DNA from: Aphrocallistes beatrix
Lineage: Eukaryota > Porifera > Hexactinellida > Sceptrulophora > Aphrocallistidae
Length of the DNA: 64,000 bases
NCBI GenBank assembly: GCA_963281255.1
Contig: OY725492.1
Coordinates: 434,001-498,000, forward strand
Direction: 5' to 3'
Part shown: in pieces, positions 9,728 through 24,800 of the stretch
Numbering within the stretch: the first letter of the stretch is position 1
Layout of the letters: every line of letters begins with the position of its first letter
Program-made: the position numbers and the translations under genes
The notes under the pieces: model-generated
Databases searched by the model: none
Told to the model about the DNA's origin: nothing
What the model saw: the letters and a program-made list of their open reading frames with translations, nothing else

Positions 9728-10429
9728 ATGGCTTCTAAGCGCTACACACGATCACGCTCCAGATCCCCTATCAACCCTCGAGAACACTCAACACGAGATA
9801 GAGACAGAGAAAGAGAAAGGGACAGAGATAGAGATAGAGAAAGGGAAAGGGATAGAGAAAGGGAAAGAGAACGAGAAGAAAGGGAAAGAGAAAGGGACAG
9901 AGACAGAGAAAGGGAGAGAGACAGAGAAAAAGACAGAGACAGAGATAGAAACCGCATCACCGCGGGTTGTCTCCCCAACAGTATAGACAGACAGAGTACG
10001 TGCCCACTCCTCCTTCGTGTCTTCTGTAGTCCGAACGGCCGGCACCACAGAGCACAAGACTTCACGAATGGAAAAGTCCCTGCAGACGAACTACAGATAT
10101 ACACGTGGATGGATTGCACTTTGAAAGAGTTGATGTCACTGGTACACGAGGTTAATCCGGACACGAGACAGAAAGGGACTGTTTTCTCCTTCGCCACTGT
10201 CTTTCCGTATGTCAGTGGGGGGAGAAGAGGCAATTCCTCATTTAGGATTAAGGAAATTGGCTGTACTACTGCTGGGAAACAGAGTTCTGATGATAACCAT
10301 ACTCTCGCTAGTCAGAAGTTTAAGATTGGAGATTATATCGATATTTCCATCAGCATCAAGCATGGTGAGAGTAGTGGAAAGCGGGAGAGAGAAAGAGTCA
10401 AGCGAAAGGAGCACACGGAAAAACCTTGA
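9728..10429 (+). CDS. SAP18: SAP18 (Sin3-associated polypeptide 18) with RD/RE-rich N-terminus
   Basis: SAP18 has a ubiquitin-like fold and acts in the Sin3-HDAC corepressor and, with RNPS1 and Acinus, in the ASAP splicing/exon-junction complex. The core is clear: DRQSTCPLLLRVFCSPNGRH, DELQIYTWMDCTLKELMSLV, GTVFSFATVFP, IKEIGCT, and SQKFKIGDYIDISI. Before it lie about 75 residues of TRSRSRSP then alternating RD/RE (DNA 9798-9950, GA-rich), and the tail is KRERERVKRKEH. The usual animal protein is about 150 residues with no such tract. The start ATG at 9728 (MASKRYTRSRSRS) is preferred; an in-frame ATG at 9695 is possible. The (GA)n tract may have expanded as a microsatellite in frame, or may be an RS-like splicing domain. 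Confidence 0.9.
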   Translation: MASKRYTRSRSRSPINPREHSTRDRDRERERDRDRDRERERDREREREREERERERDRDRERERDREKDRDRDRNRITAGCLPNSIDRQSTCPLLLRVFCSPNGRHHRAQDFTNGKVPADELQIYTWMDCTLKELMSLVHEVNPDTRQKGTVFSFATVFPYVSGGRRGNSSFRIKEIGCTTAGKQSSDDNHTLASQKFKIGDYIDISISIKHGESSGKRERERVKRKEHTEKP

Positions 10430-10854
10430 TTCAGTTTTCACTTTCTATTCTATGTTTAGTTCTGATATTAACCTTTCTTAAGAAACTTGATAGCTTGATT
10501 CCCATGGATTGAAAATGGCTGGGCTTTTTTAAAAAAATCCAGAAATTAGACATTTATTCAGGGGCAGCGCCAGGTGTTATACTACGTGGGTGGCTATCCC
10601 TGCGATGGGGTCGCGTACCGTCATCTGCGTATCAAAATTATTTTTGATATTCGATCGATTGCTATTAGTATTTGGAATAGACCCAAGTTTCAAGATTATT
10701 TAGCGCAGTGAATAGTATTTACTGTTTCGAATCTGTTAGAATATTCCAGAATCATAAAAATAAAGTAAAATATTAAAAATCTCGCGATCCCTGCGACCCC
10801 TCTCGCCCGCTCCTGATTTAATTAACCCTCCGTTGCCCCTGGAATGTGTCGCGT
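10430..10854. other. Spacer downstream of SAP18
   Basis: Holds the SAP18 3' UTR and a GC-richer piece (10560-10625). It contains no recognisable gene or clear transposon ends. Confidence 0.3.
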
Positions 10855-10935
10855 CATTTCCGGTTTAAGCCATTTTGGGCGGGGAAGCCATAAAAATTCG
10901 GGGTATTTACTATAAATAGAAAAAACCTAAGCCAT
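10855..10935 (+). promoter_or_regulatory. Dispersed GC-box/TATA element, likely COX6C promoter
   Basis: Contains CATTTTGGGCGGGGAA (an Sp1-type GGGCGGGG box) and, about 40 bp later, CTATAAATAG (TATA at 10911), 75 bp before the COX6C-like ATG and on its strand. The same arrangement recurs at about 12405-12487, 18998-19085 and 29270-29355, and in part at 26110-26155. It is therefore a repeat family carrying core-promoter-like boxes. Promoter activity is inferred from motif and position only. Confidence 0.5.
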
Positions 10936-10985
10936 CCGAGGGATACGTATTACTAATTACCATGCAATAGCTCTATTAGCAAATC

Positions 10986-11279
10986 ATGTCGATCTCCAAG
11001 CCTGTGATGCGTAACTTGTGCCATGACCACTTCTCCCTTCAGGTGCAATATGCGAGCATCGCCTCCGTTATCGGCGGACTGGTCTACTGGTACGGATACT
11101 TGATGCCGAGACGCCGTCGCATCACGACATTCTACGATCACTTCGATCCAGACGCTGCCGCAGAAGAAATTCTCGCCAACCAACGTAAGCGTAATCCTAA
11201 GCTAGCGGAAGAGCATGAGAAAGTGATGGCGATTCTGAAACGTAGGCAAGCGGAGCGTGAAGCTGCAAGCCAGAAATAG
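10986..11279 (+). CDS. COX6C: COX6C-like cytochrome c oxidase subunit
   Basis: A 97-residue protein from the ATG at 10986. It starts SISKPVMRNLC, similar to the KPxMRGL start of COX6C. A single hydrophobic helix follows (ASIASVIGGLVYWYGYLM), then an Arg-rich matrix-side turn (PRRRRI), then FYDHFDPDAAAEEI, matching the FYxxYD...E pattern of subunit 6C. The Lys/Glu-rich C-terminal extension is longer than in vertebrates (about 75 residues). COX6C is a small single-pass subunit of complex IV in the inner mitochondrial membrane. Identification rests on short motifs, so another small inner-membrane subunit cannot be excluded. Confidence 0.65.
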   Translation: MSISKPVMRNLCHDHFSLQVQYASIASVIGGLVYWYGYLMPRRRRITTFYDHFDPDAAAEEILANQRKRNPKLAEEHEKVMAILKRRQAEREAASQK

Positions 11280-11622
11280 ACTCTACGAAGTTACAATAGA
11301 TGAACTAATCAGTGCTTATTACGTTGTTAGGATACTTACTATGGTGATGATGATAAAGTATGTATTGTACGTTGCTAGGTAGGTTAATGAGGGGACACAA
11401 TAGAAAATGTGATCGTATTTAATGGGTTTTAAGACAATAAGAACGATTATATGCAAAAAATATGTATACATTCCTTTCCATACAGATTGTAATATAAACA
11501 CTCGATAGGGATTTACTCGACTGAATTGTCTGGAATAAGTTGCTATAGAATTTTCACTTTATTATTTATTTATGAATTTAAGTTTACTGAGCTAGAAGAC
11601 AGGCATTAGTTCTACACACACA
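11280..11622. other. Spacer COX6C-calcineurin
   Basis: AT-rich, with no recognisable gene, MITE or long inverted repeat. Confidence 0.3.
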
Positions 11623-16458
<4,836 letters not shown>

Positions 16459-17005
16459 ACGCACACTGAGAGAGGAAAGTTTGGTACTCTCTTGTGTACA
16501 GACTTTTATAACATTTAGTTTGTTTAATATTATCGCTGAGTAAACTGATAGTATCTATGTCTTTGTGAAGGCTATTAGTCCCTCTTGTTATTTTAATAGA
16601 AATACTAATCGAGGTCTCTATCATCAAGATTGTGTATTTATTGGATTATTGAGATGTGTTCAATGTTATACTATTATATGTGCGGTATCTCTACATTTTT
16701 AGATATGGGTGTAATGTGTGTATAGGGATGGTGTTCACTACTGTAGTCTTATATGGTAATGAATGCTAACTGTAAATTACTTAAGGAAGTTCAATAATTC
16801 GGTTTATCCAAATTACTCTTTTGGTTGCCAACGTTAAATTTTTAGTTGTCTTACGAGTGGAAACTTTGACAAGATGTTACCACAGATATGTTATGGGGCA
16901 CTATAGTTCATTTTCACTATTTTATTTCTGGCAAGTGAATATGCCTCAGGTTTGGAAATCGCTATATGGCCGCTATTATTCAATAAAATATAGTATTCCA
17001 TTAAT

Positions 17006-17118
17006 TCCCAATCTGGGGTCCACAGGTTTCGAAATTTTGTATTACGGTTAATGGGAGGGGGTCCACATAATATAGAAAAATTGCTATGGGGGTCCACAAC
17101 CAAAAAGGTTGAAAGCTG
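17006..17118. mobile_element. 5'-truncated hAT MITE remnant
   Basis: Right part of the GTGGACCCC hAT family: TCCCAATCTGGGGTCC on the left, AAAGGTTGAAAGCTG on the right, with CATTAAT on both sides. The first terminal bases are missing. The rest of the convergent spacer 16459-17273 shows only 3' UTR-like AT-rich DNA. Confidence 0.55.
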
Positions 17119-17273
17119 CATTAATGGCTAGTTCCCTCTGTTTTATTAATGACCCATCACGTACGTTCAAATACAGTATGACAGACAGTCTTTCAGATCG
17201 AGTTTAATTAATTAACATTGGTTAAGATAGCACGTGTTGAGAGTATAAGTGATGATATATAGGTAAGGGAGTC

Positions 17274-18896
17274 CTAGTCTAATTGCAAGAGAGCAGGGAA
17301 GGTCTTCAGTCTGAGGCGTTCCAGCTCGGATCTCAGTGCACTGATCTCCCTCGCTTGGGACTTTGCCATGTCGAGCATTTTCCTGCGTAACATCACACCT
17401 CGCACGCGCTTTTTCGCGAGTTCCTGTGGGTCTGGTCGCTCCCTCTCCACAAGTCTGGCCCTCTCTGCCTCTGACACGGCTGTGTCCTGAAGGTCGACGT
17501 CTAAATGTTGGTTGCTGTCCTTTCTCTTCGCTATTTCCCTCTCGAGATCTGACAGCTGGGAGTTTAGGAGCGACAGCTATAGAGATAAGACTTCTATGAA
17601 ACAAGTACTGTGCGAGTTAAATTATAATAAATTAAAAGGCTTTTAGATTTAGTCAACTTGTCCAAAGCAAGAAATCATTCAAACTTCGACAGAGATAAAT
17701 TTTAACAATTTATACAATGCCATCGAATTTAGTACACTTGCGTAGATTCGTGAGATTCTTATACTACATAACCATGGATGGTTTTGTAGCGTAGAATTAT
17801 GAAATTAGCCGTATAATCGTGAGATTTTGTTTCACTTACACAAATGGCCTTGTGGTTCAATCTGTTTCATCGTAACTTGATAGCCATCGCCACCAAATTG
17901 TGGCACACGACACGATTTACTATGGTAAACCCATATGGACCATGGATGAAATTTATTTGCATTTATGGTCCATATGGGGTTTCACCATAGTAAATTGTGT
18001 CGCGTGCCACTAAATTGTGTCGTGTGCGACGATTTGGTAGCGATGGCTATCAAGTTACGATGAAACACATTGAACCACAAGGTCATTTGTGTATGTGAAA
18101 CAAAATCTCACGATTCTAAGGATAATCTCGGAATTCTACGCTTCAAAACTATCCATGGTTATGTAGTATAAGAATCTCACGGATCTACGCAACAGTACTC
18201 TATTTCGATTGACGTAATTCAACTCTACCAATCGCTTACTTTTGAATCATGCGCTAGCTGATTATGCTCCAGTGTTCGCTCCAACACATCCATGTCAGCC
18301 TTCGTATCTCCAACTTGATCTCTGTCCTGCATTCGAAGCTGCATTTCTTTTGTAAGTTTCAAAGTTTGGATTTCTTTCGCTTTCTTCTGCAAATCTTCTG
18401 CTTCCATTCGCAGTTTGCGGTGTTCCCATTCCAGCAAGTGTATCCCACGTTTGAAATCCATATTCTGTTTCATGCGGTCTAATTTCTCTTTGCCCAGTAG
18501 CTTCACTTGTTTGTTCAATTCGTCCACGGATTGTTTCCATATCAAAATACTACCAGAATGGTCTGTTAGGAAGCTACCTGCGTTATCTATCTCAACTTGT
18601 CCCTGTTTCACCAAGAGCTGGACTTGAATGTTAAGATAGAGGCGGTTTTTCACACTTCTCACTCTATCTATCTCCTTGATAATTGATTCTGTATCAGTTT
18701 GTGCATGCTCATCTTCTCGTTCCAATTCCAAAGAGTAGGACTGCATTTCAGCTAAATCCATCGCTTCCTTCTTCACTCGTTGTTCACTGTCGATCTTTTG
18801 TCTCCTGGCCTGTACCACTCTCTCCCAGGCTTCTCTCTCAACGCCCTCTGGTGCATGCGTAAATGAATCCAGCTCTTCGAGTGCATCTTTCAATGC
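17274..18896 (-). CDS. CFAP43: CFAP43 exons 10-11 of those visible (C-terminus)
   Basis: Exon 18896-18240 (219 codons, phase 0 at both ends) holds the long coiled coil from ALKDALEELDSF to HDSK. Exon 17576-17274 (101 codons) ends in the TAG at 17276-17274. The intron between is filled by a foldback element (17738-18192). Confidence 0.85.
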
Positions 18897-21800
18897 CTAG
18901 AAATGAAATTACACAAATAAAAAATTTCTTTCATATCCGTACTTTATGTTTGATATACAACAAGCTGTGCGTTAAAACTCATCAATGTACTATGAATTTT
19001 GCTCATTTACGGTTAAGTTATTTTGGGCGGGGAAACCTTAGAAATATGGGGTCCATGCTATAAATAGAATGGACCCCAGGTCATTAGTAAATGTTTTTCG
19101 TGCTCAGTATATTTCCCACAAGAACTCTTCGATTTCAAACGCAAGAGTTAAGTTAAAACCGTAGAATGCCCACTGGGGACACAGTGTCCCCGATATCGCG
19201 GATATCTCCCATCCATTTTCTATGGCACTGAAGCCATATACATGCTAGGAATTCTTAAATAAGCATTTATGATTTAACATTATTTAAAATCCGGAAGCAC
19301 TTACGGAGAAACACAGGTAGTATCAGATGTTATAGAAGACTAAATAACCATAATGAAGTCTACACATTTTCAAAAATATAATATAAATTCAAATCTTCTG
19401 CGTATACCATCTATACGGAGATATACTCTCAGAAACATGATACACTTCCAAGAAATCAGCAACTAACCTACGAATCATTCTCTAATTATTCTCTTATTCA
19501 TATTACACATACGATACACAATGCAGTGTCAGCTCAAGCTCCCAGCTTACCTTGTATACTATAAGTATCCACTCAAATATACTAATCAGTAAGAACGAGC
19601 AAATCATTCAACCATAACCAATGGCTTCCAAACTTCCTGACAGTGTACCTTCTCCCGATTCTCAACCATTCATCAAAGCGAGAATAGTTATCGAAAATGC
19701 ATTCAACAGTCTGATCCATAAGCTGGAAATAAGGAGGGACCAGTTGCTGGGAGAACTACACGAGATGGGAACCAACTATTTCAGCAAAGAAGAGACACGA
19801 ATTAAAAGCATTAAAGATATAGATCAACTGAAAATGAAAATTCAAGAAGCGACTATTGAGCAAAACTACATAGCTAACGTGCAAGCGGAAGAGATCGAAA
19901 AGATGCGAGTACTAAAAGAAAAATTCCAGTCACCAACGCAGATTCCATTCCCTCAATTCGACGCATCTCATCTAGAAGAGCTACGAGAACAAATCGAAGT
20001 GTTTGGGTCCCTACAAGATATGGCTACTCAATTCAACACTAAAGTCCAGCCGATAAGATCTATAGGCAAGAAGGGGAAGGGAAAAATCGAGTTACTAGGT
20101 CCATATGGCATTGCGACAGATGGGAAACTAAATCTGTACGTAGCTGAAGTGAATAACGGTAGAATTCAGGTGTTGAGTTTAGATGGCCAGTTCATCCGTG
20201 AGTTTGGTAAAGGAGAGTTAGCCAGACCTCAGTCCTTATCTCTTTACAAAGATTGGCTATTCGTAGCTGATTTTAGTAAAAACAAAGTCCTGAAATATCA
20301 CACACAAAACTATCAATTGGAATGCCAGAGCGAGTTAGGACTTAATTACCCATACGGTATAGCAGTAGATAGTGATGAAGTGTTCGTAGCAGATCGCCAT
20401 AACAATAGAATAGTAGTGCTAAGCTTAGATCTTACATTTATTAGAGAGTTAAGAGATAAGGTCAAGAAACCGCGAGATGTCAAAGTGAATAGAGACCAAG
20501 TGTTTGTAGCTAATAATGATAAACCTCATAATATACATATATTTTCGAAGCAAGAAGGCAACATGATAAAGAGTATTATCACCTTGATAAATGGATCTGG
20601 TTCAATACTGCTCTGTTTTGATAAGTTTAATAATATTCTAATTAGTGATTGTTTAGGTAAGATTGTACAGGTGTATACTACAGAAGGTGATTTAGTGCAT
20701 AGCATTAAGTGTGACTTCAATCCTACAGGAATAGCAGTAACTCGAGATAATATTATTTGTGCAGATTATTATGCTCATAAATTACATTTGTATTAGATTC
20801 TATTGATTAAACTCAACAGTGTTCCATTAGTTATATAGTTTTTAATAATGAATCCTAATATTTTTGAGGAATCGAATTTAGTCGATAAATCGAACGACAA
20901 ATGACATTTTGGCTGTCTCTGTTTGAGGAACAGTAGAACTCAGTACGTACTCGGGATAAGAAGTACTTCGGCTTAGTACGTACTCTTCTCTGATGAACCA
21001 AAATTCATTTAATATATAGATTCCTATGTAATATCAATTAGTACGTACTTTTTTCCGCTTCCATTTAATCTTAAAAAAACTACTTTTATACATGCATAGA
21101 ATCTCATCTTTCGCTTTTGGACATTGAAATTCAACCTAATGCATATGGTATTGTACGTAAGTACGTATATATTACGTGAGTAGCTTCTATCACTTAAGTT
21201 TGAGGAAACATCTTGAAATATACACCTAGATATAATCAACAAAGTCCCAAATGTGCTAAACCAATACTTAGGGTAAAGTCAATAAGTTCTGGGTTCGAAT
21301 CGTTTAACTATGAATGAAGATAAGAATTTTGGAGATCCTTGAACAGCAGTTCGCTGCTAGAAGGAGGGAGACCGAATTCCAATTGCTCCAGTGGGTCTTC
21401 GCCTCTGTTAAGAAGCACTCCCTCTTCACTTTGAAGTGTCTCAACGATCTTGTTGAAAGTCGGTCTGTTGTGGTTGTTAGGATTCCAGCAGCTCACCATC
21501 AGTTCATAAACTTTCCGGGGACACCCAGAGGGTGGAGGTAGGATATTACCTTGAGATAGGCGCTCGATCAGCTAAAATGACACAAATATAAATGCCACCG
21601 TACATATTGCTACAGTAGAACCTCGTTAATACGAACACCATGGATGGTCGGAATTTGTTCGTATTGGCCGGAGTGTTTCATGCATTTTCCTCCGTAGGGG
21701 CTTGAATGTTTGTTCGTATTATATCCAGAATTTCGTATTACAGTCAAGGTCGCTTATTGTGAACCACCAGGGGACCAAAAAATATGTTCATAATAGAGAT

Positions 21801-24800
21801 ACTTCATATTAAGCGAACTTGATTCAATACAAATCCTATCTAAAAAATGAAATTGGGACCAGGAGGTTAGTTCATAATAAACGAATGTTCATAATAAGCA
21901 ACCCTGACTGTATCTGTGTTCGTATATAAACGAGGTTCTACTGCAGTGGCGGGCAACCTTAATCCTTAAGTGGGCTACAATTGGGGCCCAAATCTGTCAG
22001 TTCTTGTTACAGTCACATCACCATGGCCGTAGCAAGAACTGACATTAGAAACCTATATGGAAGCAATGTAATAACTAAAATTATACTTATAAAAGCAAAA
22101 ATAAGTAAAATAAATTGAATCATCATATAATGATTATAGAAAATATATTGATATTCAGCATCAATTTCACAACAAAATTAGGCGGACCCATTTTGTATTA
22201 CAATCACTAACACGCGGGCCCCATAATAGAGTGTTTGAAAAGAGTCGCGGGCCATCAAATTTAATCTCGCGGGCCCCAGGTTGCCCACCGCTGTTCTACT
22301 ACATATAAGTAGTACCGAGCAGTGGAGCAAGGTGCCCCCAACTGTATAATTGGTAAATATCCAACCAAATATTTATCTAAAAACTTCTTTAGGCACATGA
22401 CCATAAATCAAACTGTATTTAGGAGCGGGAATATATCATGATTCAACCTTGCTGAATATATTTTTAAGTTAAATCATGTGCTACGGATATTTTGATGAAA
22501 CACTGATATGAATGTTTTAAACTTACCACTTCCGATGTTACATTTTCCCAAGGAATTCCTCCCACTGTCCATACTTCATAGATCGTGACGCCATAACTCC
22601 AAACATCGCTCTTCTCGGAGAATTTCTTGAAGAATATTGCCTCTGGGGCTGTCCATCTCAGTGGGATCTTCCCGCCAGAAGATTTGTAGTACTCATCATC
22701 CTTAATCGCGTGCCTTGCGAGTCCAAAATCTGATATTTTGCACGTCAGACTGTGACTGAGTAGAATATTCCTCGCTGCCAAATCTCTGTGTATGAATTTC
22801 TTATTGGCTAAGTGCTGCATTCCGCTCGCAATGTCGTTGGTAAGTCTTAGGAACAGGATAGCGAACAGGTCGAAGTTGATGCTCCCTGTTTCTTTTATCG
22901 TTTTTAAGAACTCTTTCAGCCCTGTTTTCATCTGCTCTGTCACCATTAAGAGTGGTTTGGAGAGGGTAACCACTCCCAAAAGTTTGAGAACGTTAAGGTG
23001 TTGGAATTGTCCAAGCATAGCTGCTTCCTGGAGAAATTCAACATCTGAAGAACCATCTTCCATTTTTAACGTTTTTATTGCTACTTGCATCGACGCTTTA
23101 TTCGTTTTCCAACGACCACCCATAACGAGTCCGAAATTTCCCTCTCCTAGCTTAGACCCCATCACCAACTCACTCCTTTCGATTTCTCTATATTGATACT
23201 CTGCCATCTGGGCATATATGTTTTCAATAGTCGTCCCTGGTTCCCAATATTCACTTTCCGCAGCTAAAGTGTGGTATATTTCCTTGGGTTCTGGTACATA
23301 ACGAGGAGTCGCTACTCCCTCATGAACTCTCTCTTCACACGACTGCACGAATTGACTATGGCTCATGAGCACATTTTCATATATGTTTTGAGATTGCTGT
23401 ATCCTGTAATTATTATTCTGTGAGCAGTGAGCGATAATTTCTGACACGTCTAACGGCTTTATGCCACCTTCCTGATCCTGAAAATCTATCTCAACATATG
23501 GAGAGTCGTTAAGCTGGGATTCTTCATTATTTATTATGCTAACTCCCAAGTTGATTGGTGCATTCGCGTAAGCTGTGGACTTTCGTTTTAGTGTTTTTCT
23601 TTGGACTATTCTCATTCTGATTAAGATCGAGCATGTTATTATTCCTATCAAAGTGAGGAGAAGTACCAAAAATAATAATATAGGTACGATGATTTTTTCT
23701 TTTATATCATCGTCGTCAGTATTTTCATCAGGATTCATCGTCCTATTATTTACACATACAATTCGTATCACTTCGTTAGATTCACATCTCCCGTTACCAT
23801 CCTTTTGTTGGAACGTACAGTTTCTATACGAAGATGCCTGACTTCCACATTCAAAATTTATCAGCCCAAAAACATCTAAATCGTCGGGAAACTCTAGTTG
23901 TTCACTTCCATCTTCCACATACTTATAACCCAGCCCTTGACATAGCAGATCACCGACGCTTGTGTTCCAATTATTTTCGTTGAAACAAAAATGAGCCCAT
24001 ACGAATAATTGCGAATTGTTAGGCTTTATGAGATATAGGATCCTCCCATCTGCAAGCTGTCGTAGGTCCCCTTCACTACTATTGCCTCTGCTCAAGCATG
24101 TTATATTAGCATGTCGCCCCCCGGTCCTTGTATCGACATCGCATTGAGATACGGCTACATCCTCTACATCACATCTTAGCAGTGCCAAAGGTATCCCCTC
24201 TACTCCATCTTCGTTTCTAACGTAGTTCAGGAGTGGGTTGCTTGTCAGGTTATTACAAAGAATTGATCCTTCTTCATAGCTAAACATACCTCTAGCAATA
24301 TAAAGCCAATCTCTCATCCCTTCATACTCTGTGTATATCTGAATCCCTGATACGTTGAACCGAACATCATTCAAATTCTGTCCTCGTATTTGACAGACAT
24401 AGATTACAAACAAAAGCCACGTGTAAAAAAATTTCATCTTACCACTGCACCTATTTTATTAATAAACTGATTCAACCAATATAATCTCTAAATAGTCTTC
24501 TCTAGAAGTAATTTGATCTCACCTATTTCCTCATGGAACTAATACTATATCCAGCTACCTATACAGCCACTTAAGTTAATAGCTATTTTCAAGTTCTTAA
24601 AATAAATCTATTCATTTATTATCTTAAAGTAAACCAACGTATCAATTAACAATTCTCAACTCAATGATCCTTTTAATGCATGTTTAAAGTACCTGTGTAG
24701 GAGAGGAGGGTCTCATTGAAAATACGCTGAGAGAAGAATCAGGAGCCGGTAGAATTGGTCTCTTCTGCACTCGCGGTCTCTTCCTGAATATCTTGTACAG

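Noticed and set aside
9742-10233. Minus-strand frame rich in Ser-Leu opposite SAP18
   Set aside because: It is the complement of the GA-rich RD/RE tract; the plus strand has a clear SAP18 core.
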